From Candidatus Tetragenococcus pullicola (GTDB taxonomy: Bacteria > Bacillota > Bacilli > Lactobacillales > Enterococcaceae): a stretch of DNA of 34,641 nt. The position numbers were made by a program, and so were the translations under genes. Location of the stretch: NCBI GenBank assembly GCA_019115705.1, contig DXDB01000065.1, positions 1 through 34,641 on the forward strand. Direction: 5' to 3'. Below, in pieces: positions 1 through 11,292 of the stretch. Each line of letters opens with the position of its first letter. The first letter of the stretch is position 1. The notes below the pieces were generated by a model. It searched no databases and was not told the DNA's origin. It saw only the letters and a list, made by a program, of their open reading frames with translations.

Positions 1-46
1 CCGTTTGGTGCAATGAAATAGCTACGATATCTTGTTTTTTATTCAT
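1..46 (-). CDS. Unrecognised protein, N-terminal fragment
   Basis: A minus-strand reading frame starts at the ATG at 46-44 and runs off the left edge. It begins M-N-K-K-Q-D-I-V-A-I-S-L-H-Q-T. A good GGAGG ribosome binding site at 54-58 lies 7 bases upstream; two further in-frame ATGs at 52 and 49 are too close to it. It follows the atp operon terminator, so it needs its own promoter; a TATACT or TATAGT box in the 60-85 stretch is a weak candidate. Fifteen residues are too few to assign a family. Confidence 0.5.
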   Translation of the reverse strand, partial: MNKKQDIVAISLHQT

Positions 47-172
47 CATCATTCCTCCAACTCGTTTACTATAGAGTAAGTATAGAATGAAAGTGAGGTC
101 TGTTAAAGATACCGTTTCATTTTGCGCTTACATTATTTCAACTGTATATCAACATTCAATTTTAAAGAATCC

Positions 173-222
173 AAAAAAGGACCTATAAAATTAGATTTTC
201 ACCACTAATTTTATAGGTTCCA
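173..222 (-). terminator. atp operon terminator
   Basis: A 14-bp perfect stem (181-194 with 205-218) has a 10-base loop. On the minus strand it is followed by a run of six T (174-179 read in reverse). It lies just after the atpC stop. There is also a T-rich tail on the plus side, so it could work in both directions. Confidence 0.85.
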
Positions 223-232
223 TTTTTTATTT

Positions 233-655
233 TTATCGATGTTTCGACACATTGATCCGATTGATGGCACGATGCAAAGCAACTTGAGCACGTTTTAATT
301 CATCCACGTTTTCTTGTTGCTTGGCTTGTTCGATTTTACGTTCAGCACGCTGCTTAGCTCGTTGGGCACGAGAAACGTCTATGTCACGTTCCCTTTCAGC
401 ACTATCAGCTATAATCGTCACTCGATCATCACGGACCTCCATGACTCCTCCATTTATCGCAATCCAATCCACATGAGTATCTGAGTCAGTTCGTTTTATA
501 CGAACTTCATCAATATCTAAAGGAACTATTATTGGGGCATGACGAGGCAAAATACCTAATTCGCCATCGATTGTTTTTGCGACTACAATAACAGCATGAT
601 GCTCATAAACTAGCCCATTAGGAGTCACTACATTAACTGTTAAGTTTGGCTTCAT
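233..655 (-). CDS. atpC: ATP synthase F1 epsilon subunit
   Basis: AtpC is the epsilon subunit of the F1 central stalk, which couples rotation to catalysis and can inhibit ATP hydrolysis. The 140-residue protein has the usual two parts: an N-terminal beta-sandwich (about 1-85, with the family pattern [11 protein letters not shown]) and a charged C-terminal helical hairpin (about 90-135, rich in Arg, Lys and Glu). It is the last gene of the atp operon, 13 bases after atpD, and is followed by a strong terminator. The ATG at 655 has an AGAGGTG ribosome site. Confidence 0.97.
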   Translation of the reverse strand: MKPNLTVNVVTPNGLVYEHHAVIVVAKTIDGELGILPRHAPIIVPLDIDEVRIKRTDSDTHVDWIAINGGVMEVRDDRVTIIADSAERERDIDVSRAQRAKQRAERKIEQAKQQENVDELKRAQVALHRAINRINVSKHR

Positions 656-668
656 AGGACACCTCTTT

Positions 669-2075
<1,407 letters not shown>

Positions 2076-2100
2076 TTATTTTCCTCCATTTCTTAACAAA

Positions 2101-2994
2101 TCATTCAAGAGCTGCTGCTCCACCAACAATCTCAGTAATTTCTTGAGTGATGGCTCCTTGACGAGCACGGTTATAGGAAACCGTTAAATCATCAATAATT
2201 TTACCGGCGTTGTCAGTTGCAGTTTTCATCGCTGTCATTCCAGCAGCATGTTCTGCTGTCTTTGCATCAACGATAGCCCCATAAATGAGACTTTCTGCAT
2301 ATTGAGGAAGCAATTGATTTAGAATTTCTTCTTCTGAGGGCTCAAAAATGTATTCTTGTTCATAACTTGTTGCTTCTGAGGGATTCAAATCCATGATTGG
2401 CAACATTTTTTCAACTCTAAATTGACTTGTTAGCGAGTTGATATGATGATTATAGCAAACATACAATTCGTCAAACACTTCATTTTGATACATAGTTGTT
2501 GTTAAATTAACAATTTTTCGAACTTCATCAAAACTAGGATTATCCGAAAGATCATGAAGCTCATAAGCAATATCGATACCTCTTGCTTTAAAAAAATCTG
2601 CCCCTGTACCACCAATACAAATCATGACATACTCTTGAGCAGAAGAATGATCTGCTTCTAACATATTCATCATTTGTTTTAAAATAGAACTATTATAGCT
2701 TCCGACTAAACCACCATCTGAAGTAATGACAATATACCCTGTTTTTTTAATGGGACGTTTAACGAGCAAACTATTCAATTCAGCATTTTCTTTATTGTCT
2801 TGATTCGATAATTGAGTAGCTACGATATGTGTAACTAATTCTCTTACCTTTTCTGAATAAAGTTGAAAATGAGCAGAATGTTCTTCTGATCTGGTCAATT
2901 TAGAAGCAGACACCATCTGCATGGCTCTGGTGATTTGGCTAGTCTTTTTCGTCGAATTGATTCTTTGTTTAATTTCATTTAAAGAAGCAGCCAT
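2101..2994 (-). CDS. atpG: ATP synthase F1 gamma subunit
   Basis: AtpG is the rotating central shaft inside the alpha3beta3 ring. The 297-residue protein starts [12 protein letters not shown], the typical N-terminal coiled-coil helix, and ends with the conserved C-terminal helix containing [20 protein letters not shown]. Length is normal. GAGGTG lies 7 bases before the ATG. It follows atpA by 21 bases in the operon. Confidence 0.98.
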   Translation of the reverse strand: MAASLNEIKQRINSTKKTSQITRAMQMVSASKLTRSEEHSAHFQLYSEKVRELVTHIVATQLSNQDNKENAELNSLLVKRPIKKTGYIVITSDGGLVGSYNSSILKQMMNMLEADHSSAQEYVMICIGGTGADFFKARGIDIAYELHDLSDNPSFDEVRKIVNLTTTMYQNEVFDELYVCYNHHINSLTSQFRVEKMLPIMDLNPSEATSYEQEYIFEPSEEEILNQLLPQYAESLIYGAIVDAKTAEHAAGMTAMKTATDNAGKIIDDLTVSYNRARQGAITQEITEIVGGAAALE

Positions 2995-3015
2995 AAGCTC
3001 TCACCTCTTTCATGC

Positions 3016-4596
<1,581 letters not shown>

Positions 4597-5139
4597 TTAC
4601 TGACTTAATGATTTTTTTAACTGTTCAAACTTATTTTTTATACTTCCATCAATTACTTGGTGATTCACTTCAATAATGACCCCACCAATAATAGAAGGAT
4701 CTATTTCTTCTATTAACTCAGCTCTTTTGTAACCGAATCGGGTGGCAATGGCTTGAGCTAGGTGTTGCTTTTGAGTTTGTGTTAACGGAACCGTTGTTGT
4801 TACAATTGCTGAAACGATTCCTTTTGTTTCATAGTATTCTTTTTCAAATTCCTCAATAATCATTAAAATGTCATACATTCGTTCGTACTGAAAAATAACT
4901 TCCAGAGCATCGTGTACTAGCCCATCATAATTATGATTAATTGTATCCATTAAGGATCTTTTTTCGTGCTGATTTAATCGATCATCACTTAATATATTTC
5001 CTAAATCAGAGTTTTCAGTAAAAATTCCTTTCACTGTTTGTAATGTTTCAAATATGGAATCTTCATTGTTGTTTTCGACCGCCAGTTCAAAAATAGCTTT
5101 TCCATATCGCTTACCAACAGTATATTTATCTAGTTTCAT
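4597..5139 (-). CDS. atpH: ATP synthase delta subunit (OSCP-like)
   Basis: AtpH links F1 to the peripheral stalk. The 180-residue protein has the family's N-terminal helical bundle and the C-terminal motif [16 protein letters not shown], followed by the last helix. It overlaps the 3' end of atpF by 14 bases and has only a poor ribosome site, so translational coupling to atpF is likely. It is divergent in sequence, as is usual for this subunit, but position and C-terminal motif make the call firm. Confidence 0.96.
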   Translation of the reverse strand: MKLDKYTVGKRYGKAIFELAVENNNEDSIFETLQTVKGIFTENSDLGNILSDDRLNQHEKRSLMDTINHNYDGLVHDALEVIFQYERMYDILMIIEEFEKEYYETKGIVSAIVTTTVPLTQTQKQHLAQAIATRFGYKRAELIEEIDPSIIGGVIIEVNHQVIDGSIKNKFEQLKKSLSQ

Positions 5140-5656
5140 CGCCTGAACCTAAGTCTTCAATATATTGATTGATCAAACTTTGATGTGATTCAGGAGAAAG
5201 TTCTTTATTTAGTATCTTCTCAGCAATTTCAAGGGAAAGCTCTGTCACATCGCCTTTTACAGATTGTAAAGTGGATTGACGTTCCATAGTAATATCTTTT
5301 CTAGCCTTCTCTTTGATTTGTGACGCTTCTGTCTGAGCATTTGCTAAAATTTGTTGGCGGTCTGTTTCTCCATTTTTTTGCGCATCTTTTATAATATTTG
5401 CAGCTTCAACTCGAGAACCCGATAATCTTTCTTGAGTTTCTTCTTCATTTTTTTTAGCTTCAATACGTGATTGTTCAGCTGAATCGATGTCATTTGCGAT
5501 TTTGTCTTCGCGTTTCTTTAGCGTCTCAGCAATAGTATTCCACGCAAATTTTTTAAGTAGCACAAGTAAAAGAAGAAACGAACCTGTAACCACGACCATG
5601 CTACTGATCGTCGTATTATGCACATCTGCGACAGAAATTACTAATTGATTAAACAT
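5126..5656 (-). CDS. atpF: ATP synthase F0 b subunit
   Basis: Subunit b forms the peripheral stalk. The 176-residue protein has one N-terminal membrane helix (about 18-36, with the run [13 protein letters not shown]). A long, charged, coiled-coil helix rich in Glu, Lys, Gln and Arg extends to about residue 150. The ATG at 5656 follows an AAAGGAG site 9-10 bases away. Unlike the other junctions of the operon, 173 bases separate it from atpE, and this gap contains a terminator-like hairpin next to atpE. atpF-C expression therefore depends on read-through or a weak internal promoter. Confidence 0.97.
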   Translation of the reverse strand: MFNQLVISVADVHNTTISSMVVVTGSFLLLLVLLKKFAWNTIAETLKKREDKIANDIDSAEQSRIEAKKNEEETQERLSGSRVEAANIIKDAQKNGETDRQQILANAQTEASQIKEKARKDITMERQSTLQSVKGDVTELSLEIAEKILNKELSPESHQSLINQYIEDLGSGDETR

Positions 5657-5778
5657 GCGTTACGTCTCCTTTATCAAATATTACTTGCATCTGATGCACA
5701 ATGTATAACTTTTTTTAAGCTCCATCGCGCAAAAACCTTTTTCCAACTATTCCAATAAGCAATAGAATAGAAAAATCA

Positions 5779-5818
5779 TAAAAAAAGCAGAAGGATTCGT
5801 AGAAGAAATCACTTCTGC
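5779..5818 (-). terminator. Intra-operon terminator/attenuator after atpE
   Basis: On the minus strand a hairpin lies 12 bases past the atpE stop: a 7-bp stem (GCAGAAG/CTTCTGC), one bulged T, then 4 more pairs and a 9-base loop. Seven T follow (5780-5786 reversed). It has all the parts of an intrinsic terminator but sits in the middle of the atp operon, so it is probably partial. Confidence 0.75.
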
Positions 5819-5829
5819 CTTATCTCCTA

Positions 5830-6039
5830 CTATAATACCATCAACAATGCGACAACGATCCCTAAGATAGGAACAGCTTCAATGAAGGCCATCCCTAAAA
5901 TCATTGTTGAACGAACATCCCCTGCTATTTCTGGTTGACGAGCCATTGATTCTAAAGCTGTTGCTACAACCTTAGAGTTACCAAAAGCTGCCCCAAATGC
6001 TGCTCCAATAATTGCTAAACCTGCTGCGATAAATTGCAT
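5830..6039 (-). CDS. atpE: ATP synthase F0 c subunit
   Basis: Subunit c forms the proton-translocating ring. The 69-residue hairpin has two membrane helices (about 4-28 and 44-68) joined by the polar loop R-Q-P-E at 34-37. The proton-carrying carboxylate is Glu54 in M-A-F-I-E-A-V-P-I. Nothing in the helix marks it as a sodium-type ring (no clear Q-xx-E-T pattern). It has a strong GGAGG ribosome site, follows atpB by 34 bases, and is followed by an attenuator-like hairpin that would favour atpBE over downstream genes. That fits the high copy number of c per complex. Confidence 0.98.
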   Translation of the reverse strand: MQFIAAGLAIIGAAFGAAFGNSKVVATALESMARQPEIAGDVRSTMILGMAFIEAVPILGIVVALLMVL

Positions 6040-6073
6040 AATAATTTTCCTCCTAGTTGTTTAAGACTATTGT

Positions 6074-6790
6074 CTATTCTTTTACTATTTTATGGCTTAA
6101 AAATACCATTGTTAACGTTGTAAACACATATGCTTGAATACCTCCAATAAACAGAGAAAATCCTATCCAAGTTGTTTCCAGAATAATGGCAAAAGGAAGC
6201 ACCAACCATCCTAACCCATTCACCATTTGAATAATCAATCCCAAAAGTACCTCTCCAGCATAAATATTTCCATATAGCCGTAAACCCAAACTGATAATAT
6301 TGGTAAATTCTTCGATAAATTTAATTGGTAAGATGACAGCCGCGGGTTCCATAAAGCTATTTTTTATATATCCTTTTAAACCAAATTTTTGTGAACCAAA
6401 AAAATGAGTGAGTAACATTACCATAAAGGCTAAAGACAATGTAACAATAGGATCAGCCGTAGGACTTTTCCAAAATGTAACATCATCTGGCGTAACGATT
6501 TTGGTTACTAGTCCAATTTCATTTGCCACTAATACAAACATAAATAAACTAAAAGCCAAAAAATGATAATTTGAGACTTCATTTGCAGGAAGTTGTGACG
6601 AAGCAATTCCTCGGACAAAATCGATCACATATTCCAAGGCATTTTGTTTGCCTTTTGGTTTCATTTGTAGATTTCTAGAAAAAGCAAATACTACCGAAAA
6701 TACAATGGCACAAGTAAGCAGTGTCATCAATACAATCGTTCCATCAAACCAGACTGGACCAATGTGAAACAGGAATGAACGTTCTTCCAA
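6074..6790 (-). CDS. atpB: ATP synthase F0 a subunit
   Basis: Subunit a is the stator half-channel for protons. The 238-residue protein has five to six membrane helices and the motif G-L-R-L-Y-G-N, in which Arg171 is the essential arginine facing the c ring. The start is TTG at 6790 with a GAGGTGG site 6-7 bases upstream; no ATG fits. It is the first structural gene of the operon: no atpI-type gene is recognisable upstream. A strong promoter lies 83 bases before it. Confidence 0.97.
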   Translation of the reverse strand: MEERSFLFHIGPVWFDGTIVLMTLLTCAIVFSVVFAFSRNLQMKPKGKQNALEYVIDFVRGIASSQLPANEVSNYHFLAFSLFMFVLVANEIGLVTKIVTPDDVTFWKSPTADPIVTLSLAFMVMLLTHFFGSQKFGLKGYIKNSFMEPAAVILPIKFIEEFTNIISLGLRLYGNIYAGEVLLGLIIQMVNGLGWLVLPFAIILETTWIGFSLFIGGIQAYVFTTLTMVFLSHKIVKE

Positions 6791-6820
6791 AATTTTCCAC
6801 CTCTTTTCTTACTTAAAAGC

Positions 6821-6976
6821 TCAGTTGTTTAAAATCGGGTCCTTAATTTTACCAACTTTACTGACAATCGCTATCATACCACCTTCCAAAGAAAATTTCA
6901 AAGCATTTTCTGTAAAAAACAGTCTCTTTCCACCATTAAAAAAATGAATAGAAAATTGAAATTTCCAAAGTTTCAT
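6821..6976 (-). CDS. Possible 51-residue ORF in the atp leader region
   Basis: An open frame from ATG 6976 to TGA 6821 encodes a 51-residue peptide ending K-V-G-K-I-K-D-P-I-L-N-N. It has no clear ribosome site, no membrane helix, and spans the atp promoter (the -10 box falls inside the codons). It is therefore either on a separate, longer transcript or a chance frame. It does not look like AtpI. Listed because it fills an otherwise empty 283-base gap. Confidence 0.15.
   Translation of the reverse strand: MKLWKFQFSIHFFNGGKRLFFTENALKFSLEGGMIAIVSKVGKIKDPILNN
6873..6901 (-). promoter_or_regulatory. Promoter of the atp operon
   Basis: Minus-strand -35 TTGAAA (6896-6901), 17-base spacer and -10 TATGAT (6873-6878) make a near-consensus housekeeping promoter. 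The predicted start is near 6866, giving an untranslated leader of about 75 bases before the TTG of atpB. Confidence 0.8.
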
Positions 6977-7073
6977 AAATAACACTTTTACTATGGAATT
7001 CTTTTTGAAACAATACTTCTATACCTATTATAATAGCAAATGTCATTGTATTTAGAAAACAAAAGGCATTCAC

Positions 7074-7532
7074 TCAATAATTTTTCATGGCCCGTTCTAT
7101 TTGACGTTCTTGATCTTTTCTTTTCAAGGTTTCTCTTTTATCATATTCATGTTTTCCTTTAGCTAGACCAATTAAAACTTTGGCATACCCATCTTTAAGA
7201 TAGACCTTCAAAGGAATGATGGTGACGCCTTTCGTTTTGGTCTCTCCTGCTAATTTATTGATTTGTTTTTTATGAAGCAAAAGTTTTCTTGTTCGTAATG
7301 GATCATGATTATAGATGTTTCCTTGTTCATAAGGGCTAATATGCACATTCATGAGAAATGCCTCACCTCTGGCAATTCTTACGAAACCATCTTTTAAGTT
7401 GATACGGCCATTTCGTATCGACTTGATTTCGGTTCCTTGTAAAGCAATACCTGCTTCCATCGTATCAATAACGGTGTAATCATGCCGAGCTTTTTTATTT
7501 TGCGCGATTAGTTTTCCTTGGCCTTTTGGCAT
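7074..7532 (-). CDS. smpB: SsrA-binding protein SmpB
   Basis: SmpB binds tmRNA and carries it to stalled ribosomes for trans-translation. The start at ATG 7532 (M-P-K-G-Q-G-K) gives 152 residues, the normal length, with AAAGGAAG upstream; longer in-frame starts would overlap rnr. Typical features are the OB-fold core with G-T-E-I-K-S-I-R near residue 40 and the basic C-terminal tail with R-E-T-L-K-R-K. It lies 19 bases after rnr; the two proteins work together in non-stop mRNA clearance. No ssrA gene is visible in the window. Confidence 0.97.
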   Translation of the reverse strand: MPKGQGKLIAQNKKARHDYTVIDTMEAGIALQGTEIKSIRNGRINLKDGFVRIARGEAFLMNVHISPYEQGNIYNHDPLRTRKLLLHKKQINKLAGETKTKGVTIIPLKVYLKDGYAKVLIGLAKGKHEYDKRETLKRKDQERQIERAMKNY

Positions 7533-7551
7533 AAAAATTCTTCCTTTCAAG

Positions 7552-9894
7552 CTATCTCTTATTTCTATCGGCTTTTTTTCGTTTTCGTTTAACCCTTTTT
7601 TTAGCATAATTTTTATTATGCCCTTTTTTCTTATGAGAAGTTGATTTTTTCTCTGTTTCTCGCTTCTTTTGTGAAGAATGTTTTTTAGCTTTCTTTTTCC
7701 CTTTTGTAAGTTTCTTTTTAGCAAAGGTTGTATTTTCAGACTCTTTCAACTCAAAATCGACTTCTCTTGTATTTGGATCAGCTTTTATTACTTTCACACG
7801 AACTTTTTGACCAATTTTAAATATTTGGTGAGTATGTTCACCAATAAGAGCTAATTGGTTTTCATAATAGTGATAATAGTCTTGCGTCATTGAACTAATA
7901 TGGACAAGCCCTTCAATCGTGTTGGGCAATTCAACAAAAAGTCCAAATTTTACTACTGAGCTAATAACACCTTCAAATTCTTCATCAATGTGGTCTACCA
8001 TGAATTCTGCTTTTTTCATGGCATCTACTTCTCGTTCAGTCTCAACTGCTCGACGTTCCATTTGTGAACTATGAACCGCAATTTCTTCTAGCTGTTCTTT
8101 CCATTTGGCTTGATTTTTTTCTGAATGATCTTCTTGATAGGACCGAATCAAACGGTGTACAATCAAATCTGGGTAACGTCTGATAGGCGAGGTAAAGTGC
8201 GTATAATACTGAGCAGCTAGTCCATAATGTCCAACATTTTCTTCAGAATATTTAGCTTGTTGCATACTTCTTAAGAGCATCATGTTTATGACCATAGCTT
8301 CAGGTCTTTCAGAAGCTTCGATCAAGACTCTTTGAAGTTCTATAGGCTTAATAGACCCTTTTTCTTGTTTGACTAAAATACCTAAAGCTGAAGCAAAATC
8401 AAAGAATGTTTTAAGTTTTTCTTCTTTGGGTTCTTCGTGAATTCGATACAAGAACGGTAATTTTTTTTGATTGAAGTGCTTAGCGACTGTTTCATTAGCC
8501 GCTAACATGAACGATTCAATCATCTTTTCGCCTATCCCTCTTGTTCTCAATAAGATATCTGTGGGATGACCATCATCATCAACCACAATCTGAGCTTCCT
8601 TATCTTCAAAAGAAACTGCCCCACGTTTTTTGCGCATATCTTCTAATAGTTGGTGCAACTCCCTCATTTCTTCAAACATTGATACTAAACCTTCATAACG
8701 ATCACACGTTTCAGGATCTTTGTCTTCTAAAATCTGATTGACTGCTTGATAAGTCATGCGTTCCGTCGATTCAATAATGCTTGGAAAAATATCATAAGAA
8801 ACTACCTGTCCATGTAAATCAATTTCCATTTCACAACTCATTGTTAGGCGAGGCGTGTGTGGATTTAATGAGCATATTCCATTTGATAAGCGTTTTGGAA
8901 TCATAGGAATGACACGATCTGTCAAATAAACACTTGTTCCTCTTTCAAAAGCCTCTTTATCCAAAAGACTATTTTCTTTAACATAATAAGAAACATCGGC
9001 AATATGAACTCCTAAAAAAAAGTTCCCATTTGTTAGTTTTTGAACTGTGACCGCATCATCTAAATCTTTGGCATCTGCTCCATCAATAGTCACAATCTTT
9101 TGTCCGCGTAAATCATGTCGTTTAGGAAAATCTTTGGGGTTGATCGTTTCTGGTAAATTTTCTGCTTCAAGCAATGCTTCTTCAGAAAATTTATTAGGTA
9201 TTCCTTTTGCAACAACAACAGATAAGATATCCATTCCAGGATCATCTTTGTGTCCTACAATATGTGTCACGATACCTTCTATTTTTTGCGGGTCATTTGG
9301 TTGAGGATATTTTGTTATTGTTACTTTCACAACACTGCCATTCACTGGTTGAATACCCTTTTTTTCAATCATTAGATGTAAGTTAGCAAGTTTTTTATCC
9401 TTTGGTATTACTTGCCCGTAATAACTTTTGGAAAGAATCTTTTCGTTTTCAAAAGCACTATACTCGCCTACAATACTTTGAGTATGATGTTCTTTTATTT
9501 CAATGACCTTTCCTTCTGCCCCACGTTCTTCAAAACTTAGACTTGGTTTCGTAATTTTAATTAAGACTGTATCCCCGTCCATTGCAAATGCCGTGTTTTC
9601 TTTAGAAATATAGATATCGGCTTCTTCAGGATCAATCGTTACAAAGCCAAAACCACGTTCATTGGCACGAAAAGTTCCTTCTAGATAGTTTTGCTGACTA
9701 ACAGCTTTTATCTTCCCTGTTTTTGTCAGTTGTATTTTCTTTTCTCTTTCTAATTTGGCAACTGTTTGCACCAACATCTTAAATTCTTTACTTCTTTGTA
9801 AATTCAACAGTTCTGCGATTTCCTGCATAGAATAAGAATTGCGAGATTTTTCGTTTAGAACATCAAGTATACGTTCCTCGATTGTTTGCTTCAT
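7552..9894 (-). CDS. rnr: Ribonuclease R
   Basis: RNase R is a 3'-5' exoribonuclease that degrades structured and non-stop mRNA. The chosen start, ATG 9894 (M-K-Q-T-I-E-E-R), gives 780 residues and has GGAGG 9 bases upstream; a longer frame would run into est. In order: N-terminal winged helix (about 1-65), two cold-shock domains, the RNB catalytic domain with [10 protein letters not shown] at 272-281 holding the metal-binding Asp residues, an S1 domain (about 630-700), and a Lys/Arg-rich tail (about 710-780) typical of RNase R. It is 4 bases from the est stop and 19 from smpB, so est-rnr-smpB is one operon. Confidence 0.97.
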   Translation of the reverse strand: MKQTIEERILDVLNEKSRNSYSMQEIAELLNLQRSKEFKMLVQTVAKLEREKKIQLTKTGKIKAVSQQNYLEGTFRANERGFGFVTIDPEEADIYISKENTAFAMDGDTVLIKITKPSLSFEERGAEGKVIEIKEHHTQSIVGEYSAFENEKILSKSYYGQVIPKDKKLANLHLMIEKKGIQPVNGSVVKVTITKYPQPNDPQKIEGIVTHIVGHKDDPGMDILSVVVAKGIPNKFSEEALLEAENLPETINPKDFPKRHDLRGQKIVTIDGADAKDLDDAVTVQKLTNGNFFLGVHIADVSYYVKENSLLDKEAFERGTSVYLTDRVIPMIPKRLSNGICSLNPHTPRLTMSCEMEIDLHGQVVSYDIFPSIIESTERMTYQAVNQILEDKDPETCDRYEGLVSMFEEMRELHQLLEDMRKKRGAVSFEDKEAQIVVDDDGHPTDILLRTRGIGEKMIESFMLAANETVAKHFNQKKLPFLYRIHEEPKEEKLKTFFDFASALGILVKQEKGSIKPIELQRVLIEASERPEAMVINMMLLRSMQQAKYSEENVGHYGLAAQYYTHFTSPIRRYPDLIVHRLIRSYQEDHSEKNQAKWKEQLEEIAVHSSQMERRAVETEREVDAMKKAEFMVDHIDEEFEGVISSVVKFGLFVELPNTIEGLVHISSMTQDYYHYYENQLALIGEHTHQIFKIGQKVRVKVIKADPNTREVDFELKESENTTFAKKKLTKGKKKAKKHSSQKKRETEKKSTSHKKKGHNKNYAKKRVKRKRKKADRNKR

Positions 9895-9898
9895 ATTA

Positions 9899-10660
9899 TC
9901 ATTCCTCCATCCATGGTAAAGTACGCAAAAAGTCAGCGATATCTCTCTCAAATTCTTTTCTTTCAGGTCCTATCGTAACAACATGTCCGCTTTCTGGATA
10001 CCATTTTAAAGTTACTTTGGTTTGTTTTAGACCTTTCGCTGTTTCATAAACAGTAATAGCTTCAATCATTTGATCTTTGCCAGCTTGTGCTAAAAAGACA
10101 GGTCTATCAATTTTATGAATATTTTGACTCACTGTGTTTTCAAAAGTCTCAATGGCCCTCAATTGTTGTAAGGCATTGTCTTCAATTCTTACATATTTAT
10201 TTTCTTGTTCAGTTTCCGCATAATTTCCAGTTTTCAAAACTGTTTTAGCATACTTTAAAAAACTTTGGTATACATTTGTTTTTGTTGGAAAAATCGGTGA
10301 GCAAAACGCGCCACCACCAATAATAGAGGCATCATTTTCTGTCAAAGTTTTCATGGCCATAATGCCGCCCATAGATAATCCAAATACAGCAATTTGTTGA
10401 TACCCTTTCTCTTTTAAAAAGGCAATTGCAGCTTTTGTATCTTGGTACCATTGTTGTGGATTTTTATTCAATATATCTTCTGGATCCAATGTACCATGAC
10501 CGGCAAACATCGGCGAATAAACAGTATAGTTTTCTTGTTCCAATGAGCGACAAAGCATTCTTACATCATTGGGACTTCCTGAGTAGGCATGAAGAATCAA
10601 AACGGCTCTATTTCCGTGTTCTTCAAATAATGGTTTAGGTAAATTTATTCTTCTCGTCAA
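9899..10660 (-). CDS. est: Carboxylesterase (alpha/beta hydrolase)
   Basis: A 253-residue soluble serine hydrolase of the monoacylglycerol-lipase/carboxylesterase type. The triad is visible: Ser96 in G-L-S-M-G, Asp196 in A-G-K-D-Q and His226 in E-S-G-H-V. The oxyanion region L-H-A-Y-S-G follows the first strand. The start is TTG 10660 with GAGGTG upstream. This esterase gene sits between secG and rnr in many Firmicutes; its natural substrate is not known. It has its own extended -10 promoter and is separated from secG by a terminator. Confidence 0.9.
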   Translation of the reverse strand: MTRRINLPKPLFEEHGNRAVLILHAYSGSPNDVRMLCRSLEQENYTVYSPMFAGHGTLDPEDILNKNPQQWYQDTKAAIAFLKEKGYQQIAVFGLSMGGIMAMKTLTENDASIIGGGAFCSPIFPTKTNVYQSFLKYAKTVLKTGNYAETEQENKYVRIEDNALQQLRAIETFENTVSQNIHKIDRPVFLAQAGKDQMIEAITVYETAKGLKQTKVTLKWYPESGHVVTIGPERKEFERDIADFLRTLPWMEE

Positions 10661-10682
10661 ATTACAACACCTCTTATTTCAC

Positions 10683-10691
10683 ATTCTATCA
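10683..10691 (-). promoter_or_regulatory. Extended -10 promoter of est-rnr-smpB
   Basis: Minus-strand TGATAGAAT (extended -10, TAGAAT box at 10683-10688) lies 22 bases upstream of the est TTG. The -35 region is weak. It would give the operon its own start after the secG terminator. Confidence 0.5.
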
Positions 10692-10740
10692 CATTTGCAA
10701 TAAATACAAAAAGCACAACCTTGTCTTCTCTTTTAAAAAC

Positions 10741-10773
10741 AAAAAAAGAGCTTGAGAACATTGGCTCAAACTC
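10741..10773 (-). terminator. secG terminator
   Basis: A 9-bp stem with one G-T pair (GAGTTTGAG/CTCAAGCTC) and an 8-base loop is followed by seven T on the minus strand. It starts 8 bases after the secG stop codon. Confidence 0.85.
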
Positions 10774-10780
10774 TAACAGT

Positions 10781-11023
10781 TTATTTAGAAGACAATAGAA
10801 CTAGAACAAATAAAAGAATCATCCAAATTGTTCCTAAAACAGTTGTTGCTCGTTTCATTACAGCTTCAAAACCTCTAGCTTTTTGCTTTCCGAATAATTG
10901 GTCAGCTCCACCAGTAAAAGCACTCGCTGCGCTATTTTGTTTACTTGGTTGCATCATAATCGTAATGATCAATAAGACTGATATGACCAATACCGTTCCT
11001 AAAATAAAATTATACAAATCCAT
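10781..11023 (-). CDS. secG: Protein translocase subunit SecG
   Basis: SecG is the small, non-essential membrane partner of SecYE. The 80-residue protein has two membrane helices (about 5-24 and 58-77). Between them lies the typical cytoplasmic loop S-K-Q-N-S-A-A-S-A-F-T-G-G-A-D-Q-L-F-G. The ATG follows GGAGGG directly. It has its own promoter and terminator, so it is likely a single-gene unit. Confidence 0.95.
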   Translation of the reverse strand: MDLYNFILGTVLVISVLLIITIMMQPSKQNSAASAFTGGADQLFGKQKARGFEAVMKRATTVLGTIWMILLFVLVLLSSK

Positions 11024-11057
11024 AACCCTCCGTCAATGATTTCATTTCGTCTTTTTC

Positions 11058-11086
11058 ACTTTAGCACATTTTTATCCATTTGACTA
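11058..11086 (-). promoter_or_regulatory. Candidate secG promoter
   Basis: Minus-strand -35 TAGTCA (11081-11086), 17 bases, -10 TAAAGT (11058-11063) with an upstream TG (extended -10). It lies 35 bases before the secG ATG. Confidence 0.5.
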
Positions 11087-11284
11087 GTCATTAAATAATG
11101 GAAAAGAACTTGTCTCTTTATTTTTGTTATCATTCACGGCTAAATTTTCCGACCAAGGCGACACTAAACCAATGTGTCTACTATTATTAACCGTGAGATA
11201 TAAGCTCATGGCGTTTCCACAGCTGACTTTAACCAAACCAATCGCCAAGTGAAGTGCCTCGTGGAACCGTGAAGTGTCACTCAT
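11084..11284 (-). CDS. Doubtful 66-residue ORF overlapping a dispersed repeat
   Basis: A frame from ATG 11284 to TAA 11084 lies 8 bases after the DUF2325-like gene. A GGA-type site is 12 bases from the ATG, rather far. The middle of the frame coincides with repeat copy A (11126-11232). The second copy of that repeat has stops in the matching frame, and the differences do not favour third codon positions. I therefore think the ORF is probably not a conserved gene, though a small protein cannot be excluded. Confidence 0.2.
   Translation of the reverse strand: MSDTSRFHEALHLAIGLVKVSCGNAMSLYLTVNNSRHIGLVSPWSENLAVNDNKNKETSSFPLFND
11126..11232. repeat. Dispersed ~107-bp element, copy A
   Basis: This intergenic block is collinear with 24627-24732 in the same orientation. 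The left 33 bases agree at 26 positions, including a shared CCGACCAA. A GTGAGA lies at offset 67-68 in both. The right end shares GTTT, CACAG and GACTTTAA. The lengths differ by one base. It contains a small internal inverted repeat (GACAC/GTGTC, 11160-11178), not conserved in copy B. Confidence 0.7.
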
Positions 11285-11292
11285 TTTTTAGT

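Noticed and set aside
115..137. cre-like half site (TGTAAGCGC on the minus strand) before the gene at the left edge
   Set aside because: The right half of the catabolite-response consensus is not matched, and the gene is unknown.
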